From NCBI GenBank assembly GCA_014381825.1, contig JACNKX010000147.1:1-48621 (forward strand): 48,621 nt of DNA, written 5' to 3'. Shown here one piece after another: positions 18,401-25,816 of the stretch. Positions within the stretch are counted from its first letter, which is position 1. Every line of letters starts with the position of its first letter. The translations under genes and the position numbers were made by a program. Below the pieces are notes generated by a model, which saw nothing but the letters and a program-made list of their open reading frames with translations, was not told the origin of the DNA and did no database searches. The DNA is from Planctomycetota bacterium. GTDB taxonomy: Bacteria > Planctomycetota > Planctomycetia > Pirellulales > Pirellulaceae.

Positions 18401-18970
18401 GTGATCGTGCCAGCCGTTGTGTTGATCAACTTGCTGATCATTTACTTTCAGTTCCGCAACTTGTCGGTCGCTTTGATTATCTTCTGCCAGATCCCGGTAG
18501 CCTTTGCTGGCGGAATGATCGGACTCGGCGTGATGGGCGTTGAGATGAATACCGCAATTTGGATCGGCTTCATCGCTCTGTTCGGAATCTCCGTCGACGA
18601 TGGCGTCGTGATGGCGACTTATCTGGAGCAGACTTTCCGGCGACGCCGACTCGAATTCACTGCCGATATTCGCAACGCCACGGTCACTGCGGGCCGACGA
18701 CGCATTCGCCCCTGTCTGATGACTGCGGTAACGACGTTCGCCGGACTGATGCCTGTGATGCTGGCAACCGGCCGCGGAGCCGATGTGGCTCAAGCAATGG
18801 CGCTGCCCGTATTCGCTGGAATGTTCATCGAACTCGTGTCGTTGTTCGTCGTGCCGGTACTCTATTGCGGTTACATGGAAATGAAGATGAACTTGGGCAT
18901 GCAGGACGAGCGTTGGGCGGGGGTAGCAGATCTAGGATCGCACGAAGACGTGACCTCGGTCGCTACATAG
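15470..18970 (+). CDS. cusA: Heavy-metal RND efflux pump, CusA/CzcA family
   Basis: The proton-driven inner-membrane pump that moves metal ions out through the adaptor and channel. At 1166 residues it is longer than the usual 1020-1070. The N-terminus FSVREPLILLLLTVIIVAYG, the porter sequence QITYPLSVALLAVPQAESVRG and the TM4 motif AIAIGTMVDMGIIVSE, with its proton-relay Asp, mark the heavy-metal RND branch. The C-terminal half has the matching WIGFIALFGISVDDGVVMATYLEQ and RPCLMTAVTTFAGLMPVM. Residues about 512-585 hold two extra hydrophobic segments (FSLLLGGTCFFLWG, LTVISAIAGGLLVFW), which account for much of the extra length. The metal is not certain: copper or silver is inferred from the CPMHP modules of the adaptor, and zinc/cobalt/cadmium remains possible. 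Confidence 0.92.
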   Translation: MLRSIINFSVREPLILLLLTVIIVAYGWYCTQTVPIDAIPNVGENQVIVLTAWPGRSPKDVEDQITYPLSVALLAVPQAESVRGKSLFGYSFAQVTFSDDTDFYWARSRVSEQLGTAASYLPDGVVPTLGPDATGLGQVYYYVLKPPTGMTLAELRSLQDFVIKYELQAVPGVSEVASVGGYVRQYQIEVDPDKLRFHDIPLDQLIKAVKDSNIDVGAKTVESNGMEFIIRGRGFIGADKDAAQAVEDIEKTVILSRDGIPVRIRDLGHVQLGPDFRRGAIDLNGSEAVGGVVVMRFGENPRAVIDRVKEKIEDLEPSLKGVKIQGIYDRSGLIDETVGTLTAALTEEVIVTAIVILLFLMHVRASFVVAVTLPIAVLMAFIGMKQFNVDANIMSLAGIAIAIGTMVDMGIIVSETIYDHLADWEKQGRPGGPQQRMAIINQAASEVAPAVVTAVSTTVISFLPVFMLTGRDYRLFAPLAWTKSFALIASMIVAVTLVPMLSRLLLSSSQMKWRPRLIGSVTFSLLLGGTCFFLWGESLASHLPVGRVALTVISAIAGGLLVFWMLCERLRPVDENPISRVILWAYEPTLHFLLRHKAAFLSVPVLLIIAGAGAWFGLPTVLKPFDYPVRVLGCEPNEVPGYVKLKHSFTGLKTDDWIALDEGSWFYMPTLYPAASFSQSMEILQTQDALIKEIPEVENVLGKIGRAESALDPAPAAMIETYVMLKPSDQWREGITSHDIWDQINAVATLPGVTPASPLQPIEGRVVMLQSGIKAPMAIRIFGDSLEGLAEAAFAVADQIKQTPQVNAATVNPDIVLGKPYVEFDVDRETAARYGMSTMMVNQVIETALGGMNLTRTVEGRERYPIRVRYQRNLREQIDELSRLPVVSHSGEVVPLQMLAKMKTTWGPGVINSEDARLVAHVSFSPSGVVGDLETVQAVEDALHEAQASGELDLPQGYALQAVGSFQNQIEANNRLIVIVPAVVLINLLIIYFQFRNLSVALIIFCQIPVAFAGGMIGLGVMGVEMNTAIWIGFIALFGISVDDGVVMATYLEQTFRRRRLEFTADIRNATVTAGRRRIRPCLMTAVTTFAGLMPVMLATGRGADVAQAMALPVFAGMFIELVSLFVVPVLYCGYMEMKMNLGMQDERWAGVADLGSHEDVTSVAT

Positions 18971-19123
18971 TCAACATGATAGACGCTCACGAACATAGAG
19001 GCGTTTCAAAACCGTCGCGATATTGAGATTGCGGCTACAGTCCATCATAATGTCGGCCTAACGACGTGCCACATCGAGTGGAGTCAAACAACACGCAATC
19101 TTTGTGTTCGTGGGAGCCCGGTC

Positions 19124-20368
19124 ATGCTGAAGCAATTCCGATTTTCGGTTGTCCTTTATGGCCTGCTGTTCTGCCATTCGTCCAGTATCCTTGCCGATGA
19201 TTCTGCTCTCGACCTCTTCAAACGACGCATCACACCAATCCTCCGCGCGCCGAATGCGTCGAGTTGTACGGAATGCCATTTGAGCGGCGTGGACTTAAGA
19301 GATTACATCGGCGAGACGCAGGAGGAGACCTTCGCTTCGCTCCGGTTGGCCGGGTTGATCGACATGGACAATCCGGACCAATCGAAGTTGCTGCGGTTTA
19401 TTAAGCGGACGCCCGACAAGCCCACTCCGATCGGAGAAAAAGTTCGCAAACAGGAATACGAGGCGTTTCGCGCATGGATTCACGCCGCCGTCAAAGATCC
19501 GAAGCTGGCGGCTGCCAAGACCGATAACGATCAGCTTGGTCCGGCAGTGCCGCTCGAAGTGATTCGGCATACGAGGCAAGATCGCGTAATGCAATCGTTC
19601 GTCGAGAATATTTGGTCCGAGATGGGACGTTGCGTCAGTTGCCACTCGCCGGAACTGAACCGCAAGAAGATCGGTCGCAACGGCTTTACCAAAGAAGATG
19701 TTGATGCGATCTCGTGGGTCGTGCCGCGTGATCCGGCGGCGACGCTGCAAGAGCTTGTGGATACAGGCAACATCGATACGGATGATCCGGACGAGAGCCA
19801 AGTACTCACCAAGCCTGCTGGCCTCGAGGAACATGGCGGCGGTCCCAAGTTCGCCGTTGGCAGCCGCACCGACAAGAACTTCCGACGCTTCTTGAACGAT
19901 TACGCCGCGGTCGTCAGCGACAAGTACAAACAGACGGATCAGCTTCCCAAGGCATCGGACGAACTAGCGGTACTCTCGGGGCAACATCTTCGCATCATCG
20001 ATTTGCCGGAGCGGTTCCATCAGAAGCTTTTACGAGCCGATATCTATCGATACACCGATGCCGGTTGGTCCGAAACAAGATGGGCAACTGCTGAGAATCC
20101 CATCGCTGGCAAGCGGAACATGTGGCAGAGCATGGTGATGGCGACCGCGCCGCGCGATTCTAAGCGAGCCGCTAAAATCAAACCAAACACGCCGGTCCCT
20201 GGTGGTCGCTACTTAGTCAAGATTTACATCGATCGTGAAGATAAGACGAAGAAAGACCGGGACTATGAACTTGGCGAGTCCGAGTTCTATGGACAAGTCG
20301 AGTTTCGCGGCGAATGGAAGACCGGGTATCAGCCTCCCAGGATCGTACATGCGCCATCGCGGGATTGA
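19124..20368 (+). CDS. Exported protein with two c-type heme sites
   Basis: A 414-residue product with a signal peptide (FSVVLYGLLFCHSSSILA-DD). It has two CXXCH heme-attachment motifs: CTECH at residue 48 (SSCTECHLSGVDLRDYIG) and CVSCH at residue 170 (MGRCVSCHSPELNRKKIG). Both are followed by similar segments (FASLRLAGLIDMDNPDQSKLLRFI; LQELVDTGNIDTDDPDESQVLTKP), so the protein consists of two related cytochrome-like domains followed by a C-terminal beta-rich region of unknown function. Such domains are common in planctomycete cytochromes. Heme attachment would need the system II synthase also encoded in this window. It starts 153 bases after the metal pump in the same direction; whether it belongs to that transcription unit is unknown. 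The redox partner is unknown. Confidence 0.8.
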   Translation: MLKQFRFSVVLYGLLFCHSSSILADDSALDLFKRRITPILRAPNASSCTECHLSGVDLRDYIGETQEETFASLRLAGLIDMDNPDQSKLLRFIKRTPDKPTPIGEKVRKQEYEAFRAWIHAAVKDPKLAAAKTDNDQLGPAVPLEVIRHTRQDRVMQSFVENIWSEMGRCVSCHSPELNRKKIGRNGFTKEDVDAISWVVPRDPAATLQELVDTGNIDTDDPDESQVLTKPAGLEEHGGGPKFAVGSRTDKNFRRFLNDYAAVVSDKYKQTDQLPKASDELAVLSGQHLRIIDLPERFHQKLLRADIYRYTDAGWSETRWATAENPIAGKRNMWQSMVMATAPRDSKRAAKIKPNTPVPGGRYLVKIYIDREDKTKKDRDYELGESEFYGQVEFRGEWKTGYQPPRIVHAPSRD

Positions 20369-20398
20369 TGCCTATTCCGCCGCCAGTTGGAGATGTAC

Positions 20399-20450
20399 GT
20401 TGGAGTACAGCCTTTAGGCTGCAAGGGCAGGCTAAAGCCTGGACTTCAAC
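20399..20450. repeat. Dispersed-type hairpin between convergent genes
   Basis: GTTGGAGTACAGCCTTTAGG and its near-complement CTAAAGCCTGGACTTCAAC form an imperfect hairpin of about 22 pairs around CAAGGG. It sits between the stops of the cytochrome-like gene (20368) and fur (20474). I recall very similar GTTGGAGT..CTTTAG elements scattered through Rhodopirellula-type genomes, so it is probably a REP-like repeat that can also act as a bidirectional transcription barrier. Confidence 0.6.
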
Positions 20451-20473
20451 ATTTTGCGGAGTTGTACCATGGC

Positions 20474-20977
20474 TTAGATCATATCAAGCCGTTGCCGACG
20501 GCGGCGTTTCGCCGCGCGGCACTCTTCGCAGTTGCCGGTAATAATAAACCGATGGCCCGTGACTCGAAAATTGCTCTTCCTGGCGACAGCCTCACGCAGC
20601 TCAAGCAACTCGTCGCTCTGGAACTCGATTAACTTCTGGCACTCTTGGCAGTAAAGATGATCGTGCTGCGGATAGCCGTAGTCATGCTCGTAGACAGCTC
20701 GTCCATCGAGTTGGAATTCGCGAAGCAGCCCTGCGTCGACGAATTCCTTTAGAGTTCGATAAACGGTTGCCCGACCGACATACCCGTCTTGGCCGTGAGA
20801 TGGCAGCTGCTCAATCAGTGTGTCGGCATCGAAGTGTTCATGTCGAGCGAAAACGTGCTCCAACACAGCACGTCGCGGCTTGGTCATCCTCATTCCGCGA
20901 CTTTGCAAATACTCTTCGAAGCGTTGCAGAGGCGACAGGGAGACTTTAACGTTTTCGAGCGAGTATTCTTCCGACAT
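20474..20977 (-). CDS. fur: Fur-family metalloregulator
   Basis: A 167-residue transcription factor. The winged helix occupies about 15-95 (RMTKPRRAVLEHVFARHEHFDADTL; recognition region GRATVYRTLKEFVDAGLL), with YEHDYGYPQHDHLYC leading into the metal-binding dimerisation domain. Two CxxC pairs, CQEC near 112 and CEEC near 151, form the structural zinc site, and the HDH cluster supplies regulatory ligands. It may sense Fe(II) (Fur), Zn (Zur) or peroxide (PerR); the sequence alone does not decide. The N-terminal extension of about 15 residues and the basic tail (AKRRRRQRL) are typical of planctomycete members. Its ATG is 6 bases after the flgM-like stop, so the two are probably one transcript, with a weak ribosome-binding site inside the end of the first gene. 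Confidence 0.9.
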   Translation of the reverse strand: MSEEYSLENVKVSLSPLQRFEEYLQSRGMRMTKPRRAVLEHVFARHEHFDADTLIEQLPSHGQDGYVGRATVYRTLKEFVDAGLLREFQLDGRAVYEHDYGYPQHDHLYCQECQKLIEFQSDELLELREAVARKSNFRVTGHRFIITGNCEECRAAKRRRRQRLDMI

Positions 20978-20983
20978 CGTCTA

Positions 20984-21268
20984 CTAGCCAATCTCGTCCA
21001 ACAACCGCTCTAGCGCGCCATCCAACTTCTCGTCGGTTTCATAAGCACCCGACTCGATTTGGGATCGAATTTCGGCGACCCGATCTTGGCGGATCTCTGG
21101 CAAGTCATGCACGCGGCTGACGAGGTCGGCTTCGTGTGAAATGTCTAATTGATCTACCTGTGCCAACGACTTCGCTTGAGCTGCTGAGGCGTTTGCCGCA
21201 CGTGTGCTGTGATGTGGCGGGTTGATCGCCTGAGCGCCGTGCAGATGTGCTGGTCCGTTAATTTGCAT
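20984..21268 (-). CDS. flgM: FlgM-like anti-sigma-28 factor
   Basis: A 94-residue product. The C-terminal half (QLDISHEADLVSRVHDLPEI, then RQDRVAEIRSQIESGAY and a final amphipathic helix LDGALERLLDEIG) matches the FlgM pattern in which two helices bind sigma-28 (FliA). The N-terminal half is Ala/His-rich and probably disordered, also like FlgM. Known of the family: it holds sigma-28 inactive until it is exported through the flagellar hook-basal body. The ATG at 21268 is preceded by a strong GGGGGAG. It is the first gene of a probable two-gene unit with fur. No other flagellar gene is in the window, which is unusual and leaves the target sigma factor open. Confidence 0.75.
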   Translation of the reverse strand: MQINGPAHLHGAQAINPPHHSTRAANASAAQAKSLAQVDQLDISHEADLVSRVHDLPEIRQDRVAEIRSQIESGAYETDEKLDGALERLLDEIG

Positions 21269-21953
21269 TTTTCATCTCCCCCAACGACAAACGATGGCAA
21301 AGTATTGCTGGAAACAATCCGATGTCGCTGGTTACAACCAACAACGACAGCTTAACTCCGACACGACTTGTCTGCTAGTGTCCAGTGGATTGGAAATCAG
21401 TACTCGAAAACCAACCGGGACGTGCTTGACTGGGTTGCTCCGCAGAGAACGTATGACGATGCCGACTCGCCCGATTGGGCCCTTGATTGAACATCAGTCG
21501 ACTCGAAAACAGCACTCTGTTCGCGGACCAAGTTTGTCCGTCCCACTAATATACGTCACGTTTCGTTTTGTGCGTCGCAATCCGTGTCGTATGAGCGCTG
21601 TCCATTGCGGAAGAAGACCTTCGCGATCGCACTCCATTCATCGGCTCGCAACACGTCAAGATTCAACGTAAATCGTTAGTGAACATCCTGTACGGTTGAT
21701 AGGTGCCCGCACCGTTTATGACGGCTGAGGGCGGTGGCGACAGTCAGTCACATCACATCCGTGCTTGACGATGCCGAACGGCAACAACGGATGGTGAATC
21801 TTTGCGACTTATGTCGTTTTCCTGTCGTCTTTGTTCTGTTACGTAAACATCTCGGCATTGGTTCCCACGCGTTCAGCGATCCAAATAGAATCACGGCGAA
21901 TCTTGCGGGCGTGGGAGTGTATGCGAATCCGTGGAGTGGGGCAAGTTCAACCA
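21269..21953. other. 685-base gap without a supported gene
   Basis: Short open frames of 94-125 codons exist on the plus strand, but their compositions are not protein-like, they lack ribosome-binding sites and they match nothing known. The left part must hold the promoter of the flgM-fur unit. I found no convincing sigma-28 or sigma-54 promoter and no RNA gene. Confidence 0.5.
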
Positions 21954-22943
21954 TTACATTAATGTTGGCTCGTCCGGCGCGTTTGCTCGGAAGCGATCCG
22001 CGATCAACGTATCGATGAACAGCTGGCTGACATGGTAAGTAACCATAGGCAGGATCGAGACTTGCAAGGAGATGGCCATTAGCAGCCCCACCATCAGCGT
22101 TTTTTGACTGCCGGCGAAGGCGACGGCGATCTGGTCTTCCCGCGAGAAGCGAGCCATCTTTGCAAGAAAGACGCCCACGAATAACATCACGGTGTGGACG
22201 AGGCAGACCGCTGCTAGCATCGCGAGCAAATCAAAGATGCTCGATTGCGTCTGCGTGGGGTCACTAAAGCCTATCCCTGTGCGAATCGCGCCAAACATGA
22301 CCATCAAGAGCAGGCCGCACTGAGCCAGAACGCTTAGCATTCGCTTCTCGCGAGTTGCCCAAATCGCCAGCGGTTTATGTAGGCGAAATAATTGCGCGGC
22401 TGTCATCGGCAACACGACGAGCAAGCCAAGTTTTAGCGCCATCTTCTCGAGACTCAGTTCAGGACTGCTGACCCTCTCGCCCGTCATCGCTAACAGCCAG
22501 AGAGGCGTCACAATAAAACACATCAGGTTAGTGGTTATCGTGACCAAGATCGAAACGGCATCGTTCCCACCGGCTCGCCGTGTCCACACCGATGCCGAAG
22601 CAAGCGTGCAAGGCGTAGCCGCCGCTACCAACAGGCCGCCAGCCAAATCGGCGTTGAGTCCGAATGAAATTCCCCACGCAAAGAGAGGTAGCAGGCCGAA
22701 ATTAACTGCCACCGCGAGCAAAGGCGGCCACGGCCGACGCATTGCTTGCCACATCGCACTGGCTTCCAGCGGGAACGCCATCAAGAACAAGACCGTCGCC
22801 ACAATCGCCGAACGCAATGGGATGCTTGTTCCCGGCAGCGCGAACGCGGTTAGCGGTTGGAGTTGCCCCGCTAAACAGATTCCCGTCGCTAGCACGGCCA
22901 CAAGCGCGACCAAAAACCAACGCTGGATCAGAAACTGCTTCAT
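21954..22943 (-). CDS. SBF-like (bile acid:sodium symporter family) transporter
   Basis: A 329-residue integral membrane protein with about nine or ten hydrophobic segments. LLVAAATPCTLASASVWTRRAGGNDAVS near residues 105-135 is the conserved unwound segment of the SBF-like (YfeH/PF13593) branch. A second matching segment, FAGSQKTLMVGLLMAISL, lies near residue 285 (the GSQKTL motif). These two segments form the crossover sites that bind sodium and substrate in the BASS fold. The substrate is unknown; organic anions are transported by studied relatives. I use the ATG at 22943 (MKQFLIQRW); the longer frame to 23108 reads through a hairpin repeat and is not protein-like. The gene is divergent from aroC. 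Confidence 0.82.
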   Translation of the reverse strand: MKQFLIQRWFLVALVAVLATGICLAGQLQPLTAFALPGTSIPLRSAIVATVLFLMAFPLEASAMWQAMRRPWPPLLAVAVNFGLLPLFAWGISFGLNADLAGGLLVAAATPCTLASASVWTRRAGGNDAVSILVTITTNLMCFIVTPLWLLAMTGERVSSPELSLEKMALKLGLLVVLPMTAAQLFRLHKPLAIWATREKRMLSVLAQCGLLLMVMFGAIRTGIGFSDPTQTQSSIFDLLAMLAAVCLVHTVMLFVGVFLAKMARFSREDQIAVAFAGSQKTLMVGLLMAISLQVSILPMVTYHVSQLFIDTLIADRFRANAPDEPTLM

Positions 22944-23072
22944 GAATGTCTGAACTTCGAGGAGGGGGACGCAACCACGCAGGGCAGGGGAGGAAGCATT
23001 GTTGAGGCTTGCCTGAGCCGTATCAACCGCCCTATCTCGCGATTTACGCTCCGAGTAAGATTGAAAATCACC

Positions 23073-23147
23073 GTAGGCCGGAACAAGCTGCGCAGTTCCG
23101 GTACGCACGAAAACACTGCCGGAACTGCGAAACTTGTTCCGGCCTAC
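23073..23147. repeat. 75-base palindromic REP-like element
   Basis: GTAGGCCGGAACAAG (23073-23087) and CTTGTTCCGGCCTAC (23133-23147) are perfect inverted copies. Inside them GCAGTTCCGG (23092-23101) and CCGGAACTGC (23119-23128) are a second perfect pair. The 17-base loop carries no open frame. It lies in the divergent SBF-transporter/aroC intergenic region, 29 bases before the aroC ATG. I recall closely similar CCGGAACAAG..GCAGTTCCGG repeats in Rhodopirellula-like genomes. Confidence 0.75.
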
Positions 23148-23176
23148 CTAACTTTTGCAAATCTCGTTGGCGAAGT

Positions 23177-24316
23177 ATGTTGCGTTATTGGACCGCCGGT
23201 GAATCGCATGGCAAGACGTTGCTCGCCATGGTCGATGGCTTTCCGGCCGGAGTGGAACTCGAAACTGACTCGATCGACAACGAACTTCGGCGTCGCCAGG
23301 GTGGGTACGGGCGTGGTGGCCGTCAGCGGATCGAAACTGACAAAGTCGAGATCCTGACCGGCATCTGGAAGAACACTTCCCTCGGCAGCCCGATTGCTCT
23401 GCAAGTTGTCAACAAGGACTACAAACTTGAACGACTTGGTGATATTGAGCGTCCGCGCCCCGGGCACGGTGATCTGACCGGTTCTGTGAAACACCTCTCG
23501 TCAGTTCGTGGCATCTTGGAGCGTTCGAGCGCTCGTGAAACCGCCGTGAGAGTCGCCGCTGGAGCTCTGGCAAACCAACTGTTACGGGCATTTAACATTC
23601 GCACGATCGGCTACGTCGTCGAACTTGGCGGCGTTCGTATCGAACCGCAAGTCATTGCGATCGACGAGCAATACAAGCTGCGCGACCAAAGTGAAATCTA
23701 CTCGCTCGATCCAGAACGAGACGCTGAGATCAAGCAACTGATCGATGACGCTCGAAAGGATGGCGACACGCTTGGTGGCATTGTCGAGGTACGTGTCGAA
23801 GGCTTGCCGTTCGGATTGGGAACGCACGCACAATGGGATCGAAAATTGGATGGTCGCATCGCTCAAGCCGTGATGGCCGTACAGGCGATCAAAGGCGTTG
23901 AGATCGGCATGGGCTTCGAGGCAGCTCGCCTTCCCGGTTCAAAAGTACATGATCCAATTCAATACGACGAGTCCCAAAAAGGCAGCCCGAACCTCGGCTT
24001 CGTTCGCCCAACGAATAACGCCGGTGGGCTGGAAGCCGGAATGACGAACGGCCAGCCATTGGTCGTCCGTGCCGCAAAGAAGCCGATTAGTACACTGGCC
24101 AAGCCACTCGAGTCTGTCAATCTGAAAACCAAGCAGCCTGAATCGGCCGAGTACGAACGCAGCGATGTATGTGCCCTTTCGGCGGCGAGCGTGATCGTTG
24201 AAAACGTTGTTGCGTTCGAAGTCGCATGTGCTTTGGTGGATAAGTTTGGCGGCGATAGCTTGCAGGAGATGAAGGGACGCTACGAGTTGTTCATGAAAAT
24301 GGCGGCGGAGCACTAA
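23177..24316 (+). CDS. aroC: Chorismate synthase
   Basis: The final shikimate-pathway enzyme, converting EPSP to chorismate with reduced FMN. The 379-residue protein has the family signatures: TAGESHGKTLLAMVDGFPAG at 6-25, RRRQGGYGRGGRQRIETD near 40-57, RPGHGDLTGSVKH near 95 and GGLEAGMTNGQPLVVRAAKKPISTL near 285. It is full length. The start is the ATG at 23177 (MLRYWTAGESHG), because the open frame upstream runs through the palindromic repeat. No good ribosome-binding site is visible. It is followed 180 bases later by an unrelated hypothetical gene, with another inverted repeat in the gap. Confidence 0.96.
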   Translation: MLRYWTAGESHGKTLLAMVDGFPAGVELETDSIDNELRRRQGGYGRGGRQRIETDKVEILTGIWKNTSLGSPIALQVVNKDYKLERLGDIERPRPGHGDLTGSVKHLSSVRGILERSSARETAVRVAAGALANQLLRAFNIRTIGYVVELGGVRIEPQVIAIDEQYKLRDQSEIYSLDPERDAEIKQLIDDARKDGDTLGGIVEVRVEGLPFGLGTHAQWDRKLDGRIAQAVMAVQAIKGVEIGMGFEAARLPGSKVHDPIQYDESQKGSPNLGFVRPTNNAGGLEAGMTNGQPLVVRAAKKPISTLAKPLESVNLKTKQPESAEYERSDVCALSAASVIVENVVAFEVACALVDKFGGDSLQEMKGRYELFMKMAAEH

Positions 24317-24472
24317 AGTAGCCATCAAAAATGTAGCCATTACGAAAGTAGCCATCACTCTCCGAGTGATGAGCGCACCGCGTGGCGATCGCCCCGCAGC
24401 GACTTGTGATCGTAAAGCAACAGAGATCCAGCAGAAGATACCGCGAAGGCCGATCACTCGGAGAGTGATGGC
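24315..24472. repeat. Inverted-repeat element with three short direct repeats
   Basis: GCCATCACTCTCCGAGTGAT (24351-24370) and its exact complement at 24453-24472 are 20-base perfect inverted arms separated by 82 bases. Each arm is itself palindromic (ATCACTC-TCC-GAGTGAT). GTAGCCAT occurs three times on the left side (about 24318, 24333 and 24348). The 82-base interior is not coding. It fills the aroC-to-next-gene gap and looks like a small non-autonomous or REP-type repeat. Confidence 0.7.
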
Positions 24473-24496
24473 TGCTATGAACAAGGACGTTCGTAG

Positions 24497-25786
24497 ATGC
24501 ACGATTCAACACGACGCATAATCTGCCGCCTCGCGTTTCTCGTGTTGTGTTTGGCACCGAGCGGATCGTTGTTCGGCTGGATCGTCTATCGCGCGACACC
24601 GATGCGCGATTGGCGCGAGAATGCGGTCTGGACGAAAGCGATTTACGAGACGACGGGATTATTGGCCGAAGTGGACTTCGTCCGACACCCGACTCGATCC
24701 AGGACCATCCTTGAGAACGTTTCGCTAAGCGATCCCGATGGCGAACGGTTGGTCGCTCATATCCGAGTTGTCGAAATCGCTGCGACCGATGACGGCATTG
24801 TGGTGATCGCATCACAGCCCGAAATCAAGTTAGGCCAGCTAGGACGACTCGGCGAACTATTGCATCAGCGAGTATTGCGAGGCCCCCGACCGGCACAGCA
24901 GTTTCAATTGCTGAGCGGCGAGTTGACGTTGCAGGGGGAATTGGGCGCGCTGACCGCAAACGATGTACGATGTCTTGTCGTATCCGATTCAGGGGAAGTC
25001 GAGGCAACGGTCGACTTCACGCTCGCCGGTTACGACATGCAGAGCCCGGCCCAACTTCAAATAACTCGCGAGCGAGGCGTCGCCAAGACTTCCACGACGT
25101 GGCAAGTTCGGACTGGAGCGACAGCGCTCCCGTGTGATTTAGTGGCGGACTACTTGCCGGCGCTTCGATCGCTGGGCGACCGCTGTCTGTTTCGTGGGAC
25201 TGCCTGGGTGCAAGAGGGCGATCGAGGTTGGAGCGGTGAAGTTGCCGGACAGTTTCTCGACGCGGACCTCGAAATCCTTGTCGCGCCGTTTCCGCATAAG
25301 CTGAGCGGGTCGGCCGAGATAACATTCAGCCATACAAGCTTTCGTCGAGGCAAACTCGTCGAGGCCGCAGGTGCGTTAACGGCAAACGGAGGCGTTATCA
25401 GCCGCTCGCTGCTGATTGCTGCGGCCGACTCCTTGAAGCTCGGATCAAATCCAATCCGCGACGAACAAGCCGACACGTTACTCGCTTATCAGCAGCTGGC
25501 ATTTGGATTTCAGATCGACGGCGCGGGATTACAACTCTCCGGGCAATGCGACGGTAACCAAGAGGGCGTGCTGCTGGTCGGCACAAGCGGCGAGTTATTG
25601 TTGAATTCCCAAGCCCAGCTAATGCCGAGTATCGCATTGACGCGAGCGTTGGTGCCGCAAAGTGAGTTTCATGTTCCTGCAACGACAGCGACGGAGCAAC
25701 TCATTCGCGCGTTGCCATTGCCGAGCCCGGCGCTACCCTCATCGGACACGGCGCGGCGACCCTACACCACGTTACAACTGCGATAA
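24497..25786 (+). CDS. Membrane-anchored protein of unknown function (429 aa)
   Basis: I do not recognise the family. The N-terminus (RRIICRLAFLVLCLAPSGSLFGWIVY) is a single hydrophobic anchor or uncleaved signal. The remainder is rich in beta-strand patterns with repeated phrases such as LSGELTLQGELGAL, FQIDGAGLQLSGQCDG and VLLVGTSGELLL. These resemble the repetitive beta-groove style of AsmA-like / inner-membrane bridging proteins, but this is only a resemblance. AAGGA lies 9 bases before the ATG at 24497. It is convergent with the alcohol dehydrogenase gene, with 30 bases between stops. It is probably periplasmic and attached to the inner membrane. Confidence 0.7.
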   Translation: MHDSTRRIICRLAFLVLCLAPSGSLFGWIVYRATPMRDWRENAVWTKAIYETTGLLAEVDFVRHPTRSRTILENVSLSDPDGERLVAHIRVVEIAATDDGIVVIASQPEIKLGQLGRLGELLHQRVLRGPRPAQQFQLLSGELTLQGELGALTANDVRCLVVSDSGEVEATVDFTLAGYDMQSPAQLQITRERGVAKTSTTWQVRTGATALPCDLVADYLPALRSLGDRCLFRGTAWVQEGDRGWSGEVAGQFLDADLEILVAPFPHKLSGSAEITFSHTSFRRGKLVEAAGALTANGGVISRSLLIAAADSLKLGSNPIRDEQADTLLAYQQLAFGFQIDGAGLQLSGQCDGNQEGVLLVGTSGELLLNSQAQLMPSIALTRALVPQSEFHVPATTATEQLIRALPLPSPALPSSDTARRPYTTLQLR

Positions 25787-25816
25787 CGATTGTGCGCCTC
25801 GAGCTACCTCGCGCGT

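Noticed and set aside
21291-21306. TGGC..TTGC pattern resembling a sigma-54 promoter
   Set aside because: The spacing between the GG and GC elements is one base short, and it points away from flgM with no gene downstream.
21294-21671. Plus-strand open frame of 125 codons in the flgM upstream gap
   Set aside because: No ribosome-binding site, no recognisable pattern and an Arg/Ser/Thr-rich composition typical of chance frames.
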